A stretch of DNA of 32,283 nt from Helicobacteraceae bacterium (GCA_900770765.1 CAAGLK010000046.1:1-32283), one strand, 5' to 3'; shown: positions 17,792 through 26,142, numbered from the stretch's first letter. The notes: a model not told the origin generated them from the sequence alone. Numbers and translations: made by a program.

Positions 17792-17814
17792 ACTTTAGGG
17801 ATTCCCCCTAAAGT
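17792..17814 (+). terminator. Hairpin between rpsG and fusA
   Basis: ACTTTAGGG (17792-17800) and CCCTAAAGT (17806-17814) form a perfect 9-bp stem around ATTCC, directly after the rpsG stop. No long T run follows (ATCTCTCTT), so partial termination or mRNA stabilisation is more likely than full termination. Confidence 0.55.
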
Positions 17815-17845
17815 ATCTCTCTTAAATATCTTACAAGGATTCTAA

Positions 17846-19927
17846 ATGGCAAGAAAAACCCCATTAAATAAAATTAGAAATATCGGTATTGCAGCACATA
17901 TTGACGCTGGTAAAACTACGACTTCTGAGCGTATTTTATTCTACACAGGTGTAAGTCATAAAATCGGCGAAGTGCATGATGGTGCTGCGACAATGGATTG
18001 GATGGAGCAAGAAAAAGAAAGAGGTATTACAATTACTTCTGCGGCTACAACTTGTTTTTGGAAGGATTATCAAATTAACCTAATTGACACCCCTGGGCAT
18101 GTGGATTTTACTATTGAAGTTGAGCGTTCAATGCGTGTGCTTGATGGTGCTGTTGCGGTGTTTTGCTCCGTTGGTGGTGTGCAACCTCAAAGTGAAACCG
18201 TGTGGAGACAAGCAAATAAATATGGCGTTCCACGAATTGTTTTTGTAAACAAAATGGATAGAATCGGTGCAAACTTCTATAATGTGGAATCGCAAATCGC
18301 AAATCGCTTAAAAGCTAAGCCTGTGCCGCTTGTGATTCCTATCGGCGCTGAAGATAGCTTTAAAGGTGTTGTTGATTTATTAACCATGAAAGCGATTGTG
18401 TGGAATGATGAGTCAATGGGTGCGAAATATGACATTGAAGAAATTCCAGCTGATTTAGTAGAAAAAGCAAATGAATACAGAGAAAAGCTAGTTGAAAATA
18501 TCGCCGAGCAAGATGAAGTTTTAATGGAAAAATATCTTGGCGGTGAGGAGCTTAGCATTGAGGAGTTAAAAGCTGGAATTAAAAAGGGCTGTTTAGCTAT
18601 GGATATTATCCCTATGTTATGTGGCTCTAGCTTTAAAAACAAGGGCGTTCAAACTCTACTTGATGCAGTTATTGAATACTTGCCATCCCCAACTGAAGTT
18701 GCAGATATTAAAGGCGTAGATGCAAAAGATGAGGAAAAAGAAGTAAGCGTAAAATCTACCGATGATGGCGAGTTTGCAGGCTTAGCCTTTAAGATTATGA
18801 CAGACCCATTTGTAGGGCAGCTAACTTTCGTGCGTGTGTATCGTGGTATGCTAGAATCTGGTAGCTATGTGGTGAATTCTACAAAAGGTAAAAAAGAAAG
18901 AGTAGGGCGACTTCTTAAAATGCACTCAAATAAAAGAGAGGATATTAAAGAAGTGTATGCTGGCGAGATTTGTGCGTTTGTAGGGCTTAAAGAGACACTA
19001 ACGGGCGATACGCTATGTAGCGAAAAAGAGCAAGTGATACTAGAGAGAATGGAATTCCCAGACCCTGTTATTTCAATCGCCGTTGAGCCAAAAACTAAGG
19101 CAGACCAAGAAAAAATGGCATTAGCTTTAGCAAAACTTGCAGAAGAAGACCCTAGCTTTAGAGTGCATACAGATGAGGAATCTGGGCAAACAATTATCTC
19201 TGGTATGGGTGAGCTTCACTTAGAAATTATCGTAGATAGGCTAAAAAGAGAGTTTAAGGTAGAAGCTGAAGTGGGTCAGCCGCAAGTTGCCTTCCGTGAG
19301 ACAATCCGCCAAAGCGTAGAGCAAGAGTGCAAATATGCTAAACAATCAGGCGGTAGAGGACAATATGGACATGTATTTATTAAGCTAGAACCGCAAGAGC
19401 CGGGCAAAGGATATGAATTTGTAAATCAAATTTCAGGCGGTGTGATTCCTAAAGAATATATTCCAGCGGTTGATAAAGGTATCCAAGAAGCTATGCAAAA
19501 TGGTGTTTTAGCTGGCTATCCGGTGGTTGATTTTAAAGTTACGCTTTATGATGGTAGCTATCATGATGTGGATTCTAGTGAAATGGCGTTTAAAATCGCT
19601 GGTTCTATGGCGTTTAAAGATGCTTGTAGAAAGGCTGGAGCTGTGCTTTTAGAGCCTATGATGAAGGTAGAAGTAGAAGTGCCAGAGGAATATATGGGCG
19701 ATGTTATCGGCGATTTAAATAGACGAAGAGGGCAAATTAACTCTATGGATGATAGAATGGGGCTAAAAATTGTTAATGCCTTTGTCCCACTTGCTGAGAT
19801 GTTTGGCTACTCTACGGATTTAAGAAGTGCTACACAAGGGCGTGGAACTTACACAATGGAATTTGACCACTATGGCGAAGTGCCAAATAACATTTCAAAA
19901 GAGATAATGGAAAAGAGAAAGGGGTAA
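17846..19927 (+). CDS. fusA: Elongation factor G
   Basis: The 693-residue GTPase drives translocation and, with RRF, ribosome recycling. The G motifs are AHIDAGKTT (about residues 17-25), RGITI, DTPGHVDF and NKMD. Domains II-V follow, with the domain IV segment GGRGQYGHVFIKLEP and the C-terminal MGDVIGDLNRRRGQI. An AAGGATTCTAA ribosome-binding site precedes the ATG. The gene is the last standard member of the str operon here; a foreign-looking lipoprotein gene starts three bases after its stop and uses its 3' end as ribosome-binding site. Confidence 0.99.
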   Translation: MARKTPLNKIRNIGIAAHIDAGKTTTSERILFYTGVSHKIGEVHDGAATMDWMEQEKERGITITSAATTCFWKDYQINLIDTPGHVDFTIEVERSMRVLDGAVAVFCSVGGVQPQSETVWRQANKYGVPRIVFVNKMDRIGANFYNVESQIANRLKAKPVPLVIPIGAEDSFKGVVDLLTMKAIVWNDESMGAKYDIEEIPADLVEKANEYREKLVENIAEQDEVLMEKYLGGEELSIEELKAGIKKGCLAMDIIPMLCGSSFKNKGVQTLLDAVIEYLPSPTEVADIKGVDAKDEEKEVSVKSTDDGEFAGLAFKIMTDPFVGQLTFVRVYRGMLESGSYVVNSTKGKKERVGRLLKMHSNKREDIKEVYAGEICAFVGLKETLTGDTLCSEKEQVILERMEFPDPVISIAVEPKTKADQEKMALALAKLAEEDPSFRVHTDEESGQTIISGMGELHLEIIVDRLKREFKVEAEVGQPQVAFRETIRQSVEQECKYAKQSGGRGQYGHVFIKLEPQEPGKGYEFVNQISGGVIPKEYIPAVDKGIQEAMQNGVLAGYPVVDFKVTLYDGSYHDVDSSEMAFKIAGSMAFKDACRKAGAVLLEPMMKVEVEVPEEYMGDVIGDLNRRRGQINSMDDRMGLKIVNAFVPLAEMFGYSTDLRSATQGRGTYTMEFDHYGEVPNNISKEIMEKRKG

Positions 19928-19930
19928 AAA

Positions 19931-21306
19931 TTGCTTAAAAAAACTCTAATCTCTCTCTCTCTCTCTTATTAGCGTTAAGCGGATGTGCTATTAATCAAGC
20001 CAATATTGGCAAGGTTAGTGGCACTGCAATAGGAGCTGGTGCTGGTGCGGCAACCGGAGCTGTAATAGGTAAGCAAGTTGGCGGCTCTAGTGGGGCTGTT
20101 GCTGGGGCTGGAATCGGAGCTTTATTAGGCGGTTTGACAGGATTCTTAGTAGGCGACTATATAGATAAACGCAGAGAAGAGCAGCTTAAAATCTCGCAAT
20201 CTAAAAATATAAAAATCCAGCACGAAACTCTCAAAAAAGATGGCGAAGAATACGATAAAGCTATCATTAATAATAAAACATTAGACAATAAAGAGCAGTT
20301 TAAAACTGCAAGTGCTGCGCTAACTCCTAGCGCTAAAGATTATTACGCACAAATTGGAAAAACTTATGCCAATAAAAATGATAGCGTTGAGAAAAAATAT
20401 TTAATAACCGGCTACACAAATGATATAGGAAGCGAATCTAACAATCAAAATTTAAGCGAAAAAAGAGCAAAAGCGATTGGTAGCGTATTAGCACAAAATG
20501 GGGTAAAAAAGAGTAATATTTACTATCAAGGTGCCGGCTCTGCAAAGCCTAGGTATGATAATAACGCACAAAGCGGTAAGGATGAAAACGCTAGATTTGA
20601 AATTATAGAGTTTAATAGTGTTGAAGAAATAGCTGAATATGCAACACAAAATCAATCAAATCAAACTTATTTTAGTAAAGCTAACACAGCTTCAAAACAA
20701 AATAAAACAATCATTAAAACACCAGAAAAATATAAAGTTGATTTTGGAGGTGTTAGTAGTAAAAATGAGATTCTAGCTTTAAGAAGTGAGTTTGGAAGTG
20801 AAGCAAAAAGCGGATTCTTTCCTACTAAAGCCTATGCAGATGATGCGGTAATGCTAAATTGTGTAAATACAAAATATATAGAGATTCCACAAGCAAAAGC
20901 ATTAAGCGATAATAAAACTATTCTTAACACTTCAAAATACAAAACCGCCCTAAATGCTAGCTCTTGGAGTGGAAGCGCAAATAAGCATTTAATAGGTATA
21001 GCGCCTATTAGCGTGCTAAATGATGGAAGCGTAATTGAAAATCCAAAGGTGTATTTATATAAAGATTATATAGTAGGACAAAAAGCAAAGGCAAATCAAA
21101 CAATTTCTACAAAGATAAATACTAAACAAGGCAGTAATGGGCTTTTATATCGTGTTTATGCAAACAATAATGATTCTCCATTTTCTTGTATGGATATAGT
21201 TTTTGATAATAAGAATCCAAAACAAGCAAAGGGATATATTTATTATAGTGGAGCAAATGGTAAATTATATGAAAAGAAGTTTGATTTACAAGCATTAAAA
21301 CAATAA
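19931..21306 (+). CDS. Phase-variable OmpA-domain lipoprotein, out of frame here
   Basis: Translation from TTG at 19931, served by AGAAAGGGG inside the end of fusA, ends after 13 codons at TAG (19970-19972) because of a (CT)8 tract. Removing one CT, or adding two, joins this start to the long downstream frame; with (CT)7 the N-terminus becomes MLKKTLISLSLLLALSGC, a perfect lipoprotein signal with lipobox LSGC, in a 457-residue protein. The mature part has a glycine-zipper segment (GTAIGAGAGAATGAVIG and following), then an OmpA-type peptidoglycan-binding domain (ITGYTNDIGSESNNQNLSEK, then RA, later NARFEI), then about 200 residues of unknown type. The downstream frame has no other stop, so the gene is switched off, not decayed. 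First ATG in the long frame is 20134, which lacks the signal. Probable role: outer-membrane anchor to the cell wall. Confidence 0.82.
19951..19966. repeat. (CT)8 tract in the lipoprotein signal sequence
   Basis: Eight CT units encode alternating Ser/Leu inside the hydrophobic core of the signal peptide. Frame is correct with 7, 10 or 13 units and broken with 8 or 9, so replication slippage should switch the gene. Three added units lengthen the hydrophobic core by two residues. Confidence 0.88.
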
Positions 21307-21315
21307 GGGGAGAAA

Positions 21316-22878
21316 ATGAAAGATATTTTAGCGTGGATTGCATTGAATCAATTACTTAGTTTAGCTATTGTAATTGGCATATTTTTATGCTTGATTGTAT
21401 TGTTGTTTTTTATTAATGAAAATTTTAAGAGTGGGCTTAAATTTTGGTGGTTAAATTTCAGTATGGGATTCCCATTTATAGGGACTATTGCCGCGACAAG
21501 TAAGGATAATAATATTACTGGTAATAAATGGTATGCTTGTGAGGAAACTTTATGCGGTAAGTATTATGATTTTGAGCAAAATGATTTGAGTTTGAATAAT
21601 TTAGAATATTATAGAAAATGTAAATCATATCTTGTAAGTATGGGGGAGCAAGGGCGGCGTCCGCTTCCGCTTTTTATTTGGATTGTTATTGTTGGGTTGG
21701 TTTTAATAGAGGCCTTAGGGTTTGCCTATGTTTTAGCTGGTTATACTATACCTGGAGCTAGTGAGAGTTTGCAACAAAAGGGTGCGCTTGGAATCGCATT
21801 TCTTATATCTATTGTTTTAGTTGGTTTTACGCATTGGGCTGGTAGCCAAATGTATAATAATAAAAAAATAGAGGCAATGTATTTAGAGAAAGGTAATAGC
21901 GACTTTAGCTCCGTGAAAAACACTAATATTAGTATAGATAATGAATTTATTGATAAAGATGAAACAATACACGCGCACAAGGTATATGCTAGAATAGATA
22001 ATGATGAAAAAAGAAAGCATTATGGCATTATTTGCATAACCGCATTTTTTGTTATAGCGGTGGCTGCGGGGGCAACTTATGTAAGAGGGCAAGTGCTAGA
22101 GAAGCAATTAATTCAAGAAGTATCAGCCGTTAGCACAAATATATATGATATGGCGCCAGCTGAGTTAGGCGAGATACAATTACAAGCGGATAATAAAGCA
22201 TTAAAAGAGCAGCAAGAGGCTGATAGAAAGGGTGGCTGGGGGACTTTTATAGTTTTAGCTGTGTTGTTTGTATTTATACAGGCGCTTGGCGTGTTGTTTG
22301 GCTTTAAATGGGGCTTTGCTGGAAAAGAGAGTAAGGTGGCGTATCAATATAGTCATAGATTTAGAAATGAAAGAGAATATGAACATTATTATACGCAAAC
22401 TAAAAGAAAAATAGCGGCAAAGGCTAATTCTAGTTTAAAAGCAATGCGCGAACAAATTGCAAAAATTTATAGACGCAGACAAAATAATTATTCAACTGAA
22501 GGTTTAGCAAAAGATTACGAGAGAACTTATGAAAAATATGTTGAAAGAGAGGAGCAAAATTATAGAAACCAAAAAACCCAACGCTTAGTAGATGAATATA
22601 AAGATAAAAAGCAAGCTCAAAAAATAATCGCTAAAGAGCAAGAAAAAGCTATAGAGGAAAATAGCGGAAACAAAAGTGAGCTAGAACAAGTTAAAGCTAA
22701 TAGAGATAGATTCTTAAACACGCTAAAAACATTTAAAGATGAATTAGCTGGGCTAGATGAAGACTTTGGCGAGGAAGCAGAAATAAAAAGAGCAAAAGAG
22801 TTAAAAGAAAAAATACAAAAAGGCGAGAGTAAAATACAAGAATTAGAAGAAAAAATTAAGAATCTAAAGGGTGAATAA
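21316..22878 (+). CDS. Multi-spanning membrane protein with long coiled-coil tail
   Basis: A 520-residue protein I cannot assign to a family. Hydrophobic segments lie near residues 9-33, 118-142, 156-177, 236-258 and 307-330. Between the third and fourth is a charged loop (about 179-235), and between the fourth and fifth a short helical loop (259-306). From about residue 340 to the end it is highly charged and helical (runs of Lys, Glu, Gln and Arg), predicting a coiled coil of some 180 residues, probably cytoplasmic. The ribosome-binding site AAGGGGAG lies 9 bases after the lipoprotein stop, and the next gene follows with no gap. A membrane protein with a long cytoplasmic tail beside an OmpA-domain partner recalls the ZorA/ZorB and MotA/MotB arrangement, but I see no MotA-like sequence. 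An inner-membrane core of an envelope complex is the best guess. Confidence 0.7.
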   Translation: MKDILAWIALNQLLSLAIVIGIFLCLIVLLFFINENFKSGLKFWWLNFSMGFPFIGTIAATSKDNNITGNKWYACEETLCGKYYDFEQNDLSLNNLEYYRKCKSYLVSMGEQGRRPLPLFIWIVIVGLVLIEALGFAYVLAGYTIPGASESLQQKGALGIAFLISIVLVGFTHWAGSQMYNNKKIEAMYLEKGNSDFSSVKNTNISIDNEFIDKDETIHAHKVYARIDNDEKRKHYGIICITAFFVIAVAAGATYVRGQVLEKQLIQEVSAVSTNIYDMAPAELGEIQLQADNKALKEQQEADRKGGWGTFIVLAVLFVFIQALGVLFGFKWGFAGKESKVAYQYSHRFRNEREYEHYYTQTKRKIAAKANSSLKAMREQIAKIYRRRQNNYSTEGLAKDYERTYEKYVEREEQNYRNQKTQRLVDEYKDKKQAQKIIAKEQEKAIEENSGNKSELEQVKANRDRFLNTLKTFKDELAGLDEDFGEEAEIKRAKELKEKIQKGESKIQELEEKIKNLKGE

Positions 22879-23634
22879 ATGGTTAAAATAATTCTTGCAC
22901 TATTATTTAGCATAGCGGCTATGGCGACTCCTAGCTGCTATGAAATCTATAAAATAGATAAAAAAAGTGAAGTTGATACGGCGGTATTTATTTTAATAGA
23001 TGAAACAACCCCCTTTAATGATAGATTAAAAGAACAAATTATTTCAAATTCCCTTAATTTTGTAAAGCCTGGTAATAGTGTAATTATCGGGAAGTTTTCT
23101 GCTATGATTGATGGCAAATATAACGAGACGCTATTTGATTTTAATCTTGATATGCCGCTTAGTGATAGCGAAAAATATGAGTTAAATAAAAACACATTAG
23201 GTAAGGTTGATAAATGTTTAAAAGACCAAATGGCTTTTGTTAGAAAAAGTGTGGAATCTCAAATTAATAGTGCATTTGGCACAGCAGAAATTGCAAAAAG
23301 CTCTATTGTAGATAAAGAAGCAAAGAGAAAGGTAGTGATTTTAGCATCTGATATGCTTGAAAACTCCAGCATAACTAGCTTTTATGCAAATAATGCAGTG
23401 CGTCAAATTGACGCTAAAAATGAGTTAAAAAAGGTAGGGGATAGCGACTTTTTTGCAGATTTTGGTAATGCAGATGTGTTTGTAATAGGCACAGGTATTA
23501 CAAAAAATTATAAAAAATATATTAACGCAAAGCAATTGAGCTCTTTTTCTAAATTTTGGAGTGAGTATTTTGAAAAATCAAATGCAAGGCTGGTTGATTT
23601 TGGCACACCTGCGCTAAAAAGTGTTATCAAATAA
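22879..23634 (+). CDS. Exported von Willebrand A-like protein
   Basis: The ATG directly follows the stop of the preceding gene, with AAAGGGTG as ribosome-binding site, so the two are translationally coupled. The 251-residue product has a signal peptide (about residues 1-16, cleavage after AMA) and should be periplasmic. The remainder has the alternating strand/helix pattern of a vWA fold: AVFILIDETTPF supplies a DxTx start of a degenerate metal site, VVILASDMLENSS the second site strand, and ADVFVIGTGI a later strand. The canonical DxSxS is absent, so metal binding is uncertain. Two cysteines (C20 and C72 region onward) could pair in the periplasm. The partners upstream suggest a role in one envelope complex; function unknown. 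Confidence 0.7.
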   Translation: MVKIILALLFSIAAMATPSCYEIYKIDKKSEVDTAVFILIDETTPFNDRLKEQIISNSLNFVKPGNSVIIGKFSAMIDGKYNETLFDFNLDMPLSDSEKYELNKNTLGKVDKCLKDQMAFVRKSVESQINSAFGTAEIAKSSIVDKEAKRKVVILASDMLENSSITSFYANNAVRQIDAKNELKKVGDSDFFADFGNADVFVIGTGITKNYKKYINAKQLSSFSKFWSEYFEKSNARLVDFGTPALKSVIK

Positions 23635-23641
23635 AATAATT

Positions 23642-23684
23642 TAGCAAAATTCTAAGGATTCTATTTAAAATTTTGCTAGAATCC
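23642..23684 (+). terminator. Overlapping inverted repeats after the envelope cassette
   Basis: TAGCAAAAT (23642-23650) pairs with ATTTTGCTA (23670-23678), and GGATTCTA (23656-23663) with TAGAATCC (23677-23684); the two stems share bases 23677-23678 and compete. They lie 8 bases after the last gene of the cassette and before the glycosyltransferase, and are followed by TAAATTTATTTT. A terminator is likely. Confidence 0.5.
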
Positions 23685-23714
23685 TAAATTTATTTTAAGA
23701 TTCTAGGTTGGTTT

Positions 23715-24810
23715 ATGCATTATTTAGTTTTGAAAAAGCATTTTTTAAAGTTTATTTGTGCCTTTGTCCCTTTTAGAAAAATTAGAAAAAAGATTAGAGA
23801 TAACATTGATTTACGCATTTTTATAGATAAAGATAAAATGGATTCTTATATTCCTAAAGAAGTTTTACAAAAAATACAAAACGCCACCAATGAAGCATTT
23901 ATTTTAGAAAATCGTTATCTCTCTCTCTCTCTCTACAAAGCATAAAGGCTACTTTGATTTTGACAAAAACGCACAAAATGTAAAATCACCGCTTAATCCG
24001 TGGGCTTATATTAGAGTTAAAAACGAGGCAAAAACGCTTAAATACTGCTTAGAGACGATTTTACCAGCATTTCAAAGAGGAGTGATTGGGTATAACGACT
24101 GCACCGATGGAAGCGAAGAGATAATTTTGGATTTTTGTAAAAAACACCCAAGTTTTATCGCTGCAAAATATCCTTATGAAGTGCAAATTTGCAATCCACA
24201 GAGTGAAAATAATAAATTTTATAAATATTGTCAATTCGTGCAAGATTTTATCCCTAAAGATGAGTATTTTGTGAAATTAGATGTAGATCATATTTATGAT
24301 GCTAAGAAAATGTTTAAGAGTTTTTATTTGTTGGAGCATTTTAAGGATAAAAAAGCTGTGTTATTTTTCTCTCGCATTGATTTAGCTATAAAAGATAATG
24401 AGGTTTATATAGTTTATTATGATAAATTTAATGGTGGATTCTTAAATGATATTGGAAAGGAACAATTATTGTCAAAATGCCACAAATGGAGAGAAGGAAT
24501 CGCAAAAATGCAATCAAGTATTTATACTTATGATAATGATAAGAAAAATGAAATCTTTCATTATGAAGGGCAGTTTGTGCCTAGCAATACGATATTTTAT
24601 TATGGTGAGCTTAATAACTATCACTTTCCTTTTGTTAAAGCTAGGAGAGAAGTGGATATTATAAATTGCAATCGTTTTGTAAAATTAGATGATTTTGTGC
24701 GTAAGAATCCTGGCGGAATAATTGGCAAATATATAGACGCAAAAATGCTTGATAAAGATAGAATCTTAAATGCTTATTATCAATTTGATTTAGAAAACAA
24801 AAATATATAA
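23715..24810 (+). CDS. cgtA: CgtA-like beta-1,4-N-acetylgalactosaminyltransferase, phase-off
   Basis: The gene is split by a (CT)8 tract: the first 76 codons (23715-23945) stop soon after it, and the rest lies in another frame from 23935 to 24810. Nine or six CT units give one frame of about 365 or 363 residues. The second part closely recalls Campylobacter jejuni CgtA, which adds GalNAc to sialylated galactose in ganglioside-like lipooligosaccharide: KHKGYFDFD, KSPLNPWAYIRVKNEA, RGVIGYNDCTDGSEEIIL, YPYEVQICNPQSENNK and the probable nucleotide-sugar site KLDVDH (DVD codons at 24280-24288). The N-terminal KKHFLKFICAF..RKIRKKIRD is a typical basic membrane-surface start. The ribosome-binding site is weak. 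The donor and acceptor here are inferred, so GalNAc specificity is less certain than family membership. Confidence 0.82.
23919..23934. repeat. (CT)8 tract in the CgtA-like gene
   Basis: Eight CT units encode Leu/Ser in the linker between the basic N-terminus and the catalytic domain. The frame is restored with 9 or 6 units. The tract has the same length as the one at 19951-19966 but needs a different unit count to be on. Confidence 0.88.
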
Positions 24811-24817
24811 AGATAAT

Positions 24818-24833
24818 TGGAACAAAACTTGCT
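24818..24833 (+). promoter_or_regulatory. Sigma-54 promoter of the flgB operon
   Basis: TGGAAC and TTGCT place GG at 24819-24820 and GC at 24831-24832, exactly 10 bases apart, matching the -24/-12 consensus TGGCAC-N5-TTGCW. Transcription should begin near 24843, about 25 bases before flgB. In Helicobacter and Campylobacter flgB is a class 2 flagellar gene controlled by RpoN with the FlgR/FlgS system, which agrees. Confidence 0.88.
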
Positions 24834-24868
24834 TATATCCTAACTAAATTCATCTTTAGGAGTAAGAA

Positions 24869-25303
24869 ATGAGCATTTTTAGCTATTCCCCAGCACGCGC
24901 CCTAGCACAAGAAGCCCTAGACCATAGGGCGTTAAGGCGAGATATGATAGCAAGTAATATTGCAAATGTTTCTACTCCTATGTATCGCCCAAAGGATGTG
25001 AATTTCGAGCAAATGTTAGCAAAAAAGGCAGATGATATTTTTAATCAAGGCAGAGACTTAGAGCTAAAAGTTGCAATCACAAATAAAAATCACTTATTGC
25101 CACAAAAAGATAATGATTTATACAAGCCTACAATGTTTTATCGCGATGGGCATTTAGCTAGAAATGACGGAAACAGCGTGGATATAGACATTGAAACAAG
25201 TGAAATGGGGAAAAATGATATTATGTATCAAGCATTAGTTGGCGCATTAAGAAAACAAGGTGGAATCTACACTTATGCAGTGGAATCCTCTAAGAGTATT
25301 TAA
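24869..25303 (+). CDS. flgB: Flagellar proximal rod protein FlgB
   Basis: The 144-residue protein forms the cell-proximal rod of the flagellum, exported by the flagellar type III apparatus. The conserved N-terminal helix motif LRRDMIASNIANVSTPMYRP (about residues 22-41) and the C-terminal region with MGKNDIMYQALVGALRKQGG are typical of rod proteins. TAGGAGTAAGAA precedes the ATG. A sigma-54 promoter lies just upstream and flgC follows after 10 bases. Confidence 0.97.
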   Translation: MSIFSYSPARALAQEALDHRALRRDMIASNIANVSTPMYRPKDVNFEQMLAKKADDIFNQGRDLELKVAITNKNHLLPQKDNDLYKPTMFYRDGHLARNDGNSVDIDIETSEMGKNDIMYQALVGALRKQGGIYTYAVESSKSI

Positions 25304-25313
25304 GGAGGCTTAG

Positions 25314-25814
25314 ATGTTTTTATCTAGTTTTGATATTAGCGGTTATGGCTTATCGGCACAAAGACAAAGGGTTAATTTAATTTCAAGCAATATCGCAAAC
25401 GCAAATACCACAAGGACAGATGAGGGCGGACCTTATAGGAGGCGAGAGCTTATTTTAAAGGCGTTTGATTTTGATAAAATGCTAAATTCCAAGTATGAAA
25501 AAAGCAATAATTTGCTAGAATATGAAGATCCATTAGATGAAATGGATGGTTTTAGCAAAGAGCGTAAGCCAAAGCCTACGCTTATGAGTGTATATGTGGA
25601 TAAAATCGTGCGTGATGATACACAGCCTAGATTGAAATACGAGCCAAGCCACCCAGATGCAAATAGCGAAGGATATGTTGCGTATCCTAACATTAATCCT
25701 GTCGTAGAGATGGCGGATTTGATAGAAGCGACTAAGGCGTATCAAGCAAATGTTGCGGTGTTTCAAAGTGCGAAAAATATGGCATCCACAGCGATTTCAA
25801 TGTTTCAAGCATAA
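25314..25814 (+). CDS. flgC: Flagellar proximal rod protein FlgC
   Basis: The 166-residue rod protein has the N-terminal motif RVNLISSNIANANTTRT (about residues 19-35) and the C-terminal signature YPNINPVVEMADLIEATKAY near 122-141, which identify FlgC. AAGGAGG gives a strong ribosome-binding site within the 10-base gap after flgB. It is somewhat longer than E. coli FlgC (134 residues), with extra residues in the middle (about 60-85), as in other Campylobacterota. Confidence 0.97.
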   Translation: MFLSSFDISGYGLSAQRQRVNLISSNIANANTTRTDEGGPYRRRELILKAFDFDKMLNSKYEKSNNLLEYEDPLDEMDGFSKERKPKPTLMSVYVDKIVRDDTQPRLKYEPSHPDANSEGYVAYPNINPVVEMADLIEATKAYQANVAVFQSAKNMASTAISMFQA

Positions 25815-25824
25815 AGGATTATAA

Positions 25825-26142
25825 ATGGAAATTAATAAATATGGAGTAGATGTAGAGAAGCTAAACTCTAAATTACAAAATGTCCCAACTATTGCTCCAA
25901 ATCATAATTTAAGCCAACCGCAAAAAACTTTTGGCTCTATGCTAAAAGATGCAGTAGATGAAGTAAATGCTTATCAAAAGACTACTGAGCAAGCAATGGC
26001 AGATATGGCAACAGGGCAAATAAAAGACCTTCACCAAGCCGCAGTTGTAATTGGCAAGGCAGAAAATAGTATGAAACTTATGCTAGAGGTTAGAAATAAA
26101 GCTATAAGTGCTTATAAAGAATTAATAAAAACTCAAATGTAA
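25825..26142 (+). CDS. fliE: Flagellar hook-basal body protein FliE
   Basis: The 105-residue protein joins the MS ring to the rod. FGSMLKDAVDEVNAYQKTTE (about residues 36-55) and the C-terminal IGKAENSMKLMLEVRNKAIS (about 76-95) are the family's conserved blocks. AAGGATTATAA precedes the ATG, 10 bases after flgC. It is the third gene of the flgB-flgC-fliE-ftsI operon known from H. pylori. Confidence 0.97.
   Translation: MEINKYGVDVEKLNSKLQNVPTIAPNHNLSQPQKTFGSMLKDAVDEVNAYQKTTEQAMADMATGQIKDLHQAAVVIGKAENSMKLMLEVRNKAISAYKELIKTQM

Noticed and set aside
20134..21306. Lipoprotein gene as a normal cytoplasmic gene starting at ATG 20134
   Set aside because: This start cuts through the glycine-zipper segment and drops a perfect lipobox lying in the same frame upstream; the (CT)8 tract explains the break better.
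19931..23634. The envelope cassette as a Zorya defence system
   Set aside because: There is an OmpA domain and a long-tailed membrane protein, but I see no MotA/ExbB-type sequence in the membrane protein and no ZorC/ZorD or ZorE genes nearby. The resemblance is of layout only.
19931..24810. Both CT-tract genes as decayed pseudogenes
   Set aside because: Each contains only one frame break, exactly at a slippage-prone repeat, and is otherwise free of stops over several hundred codons.
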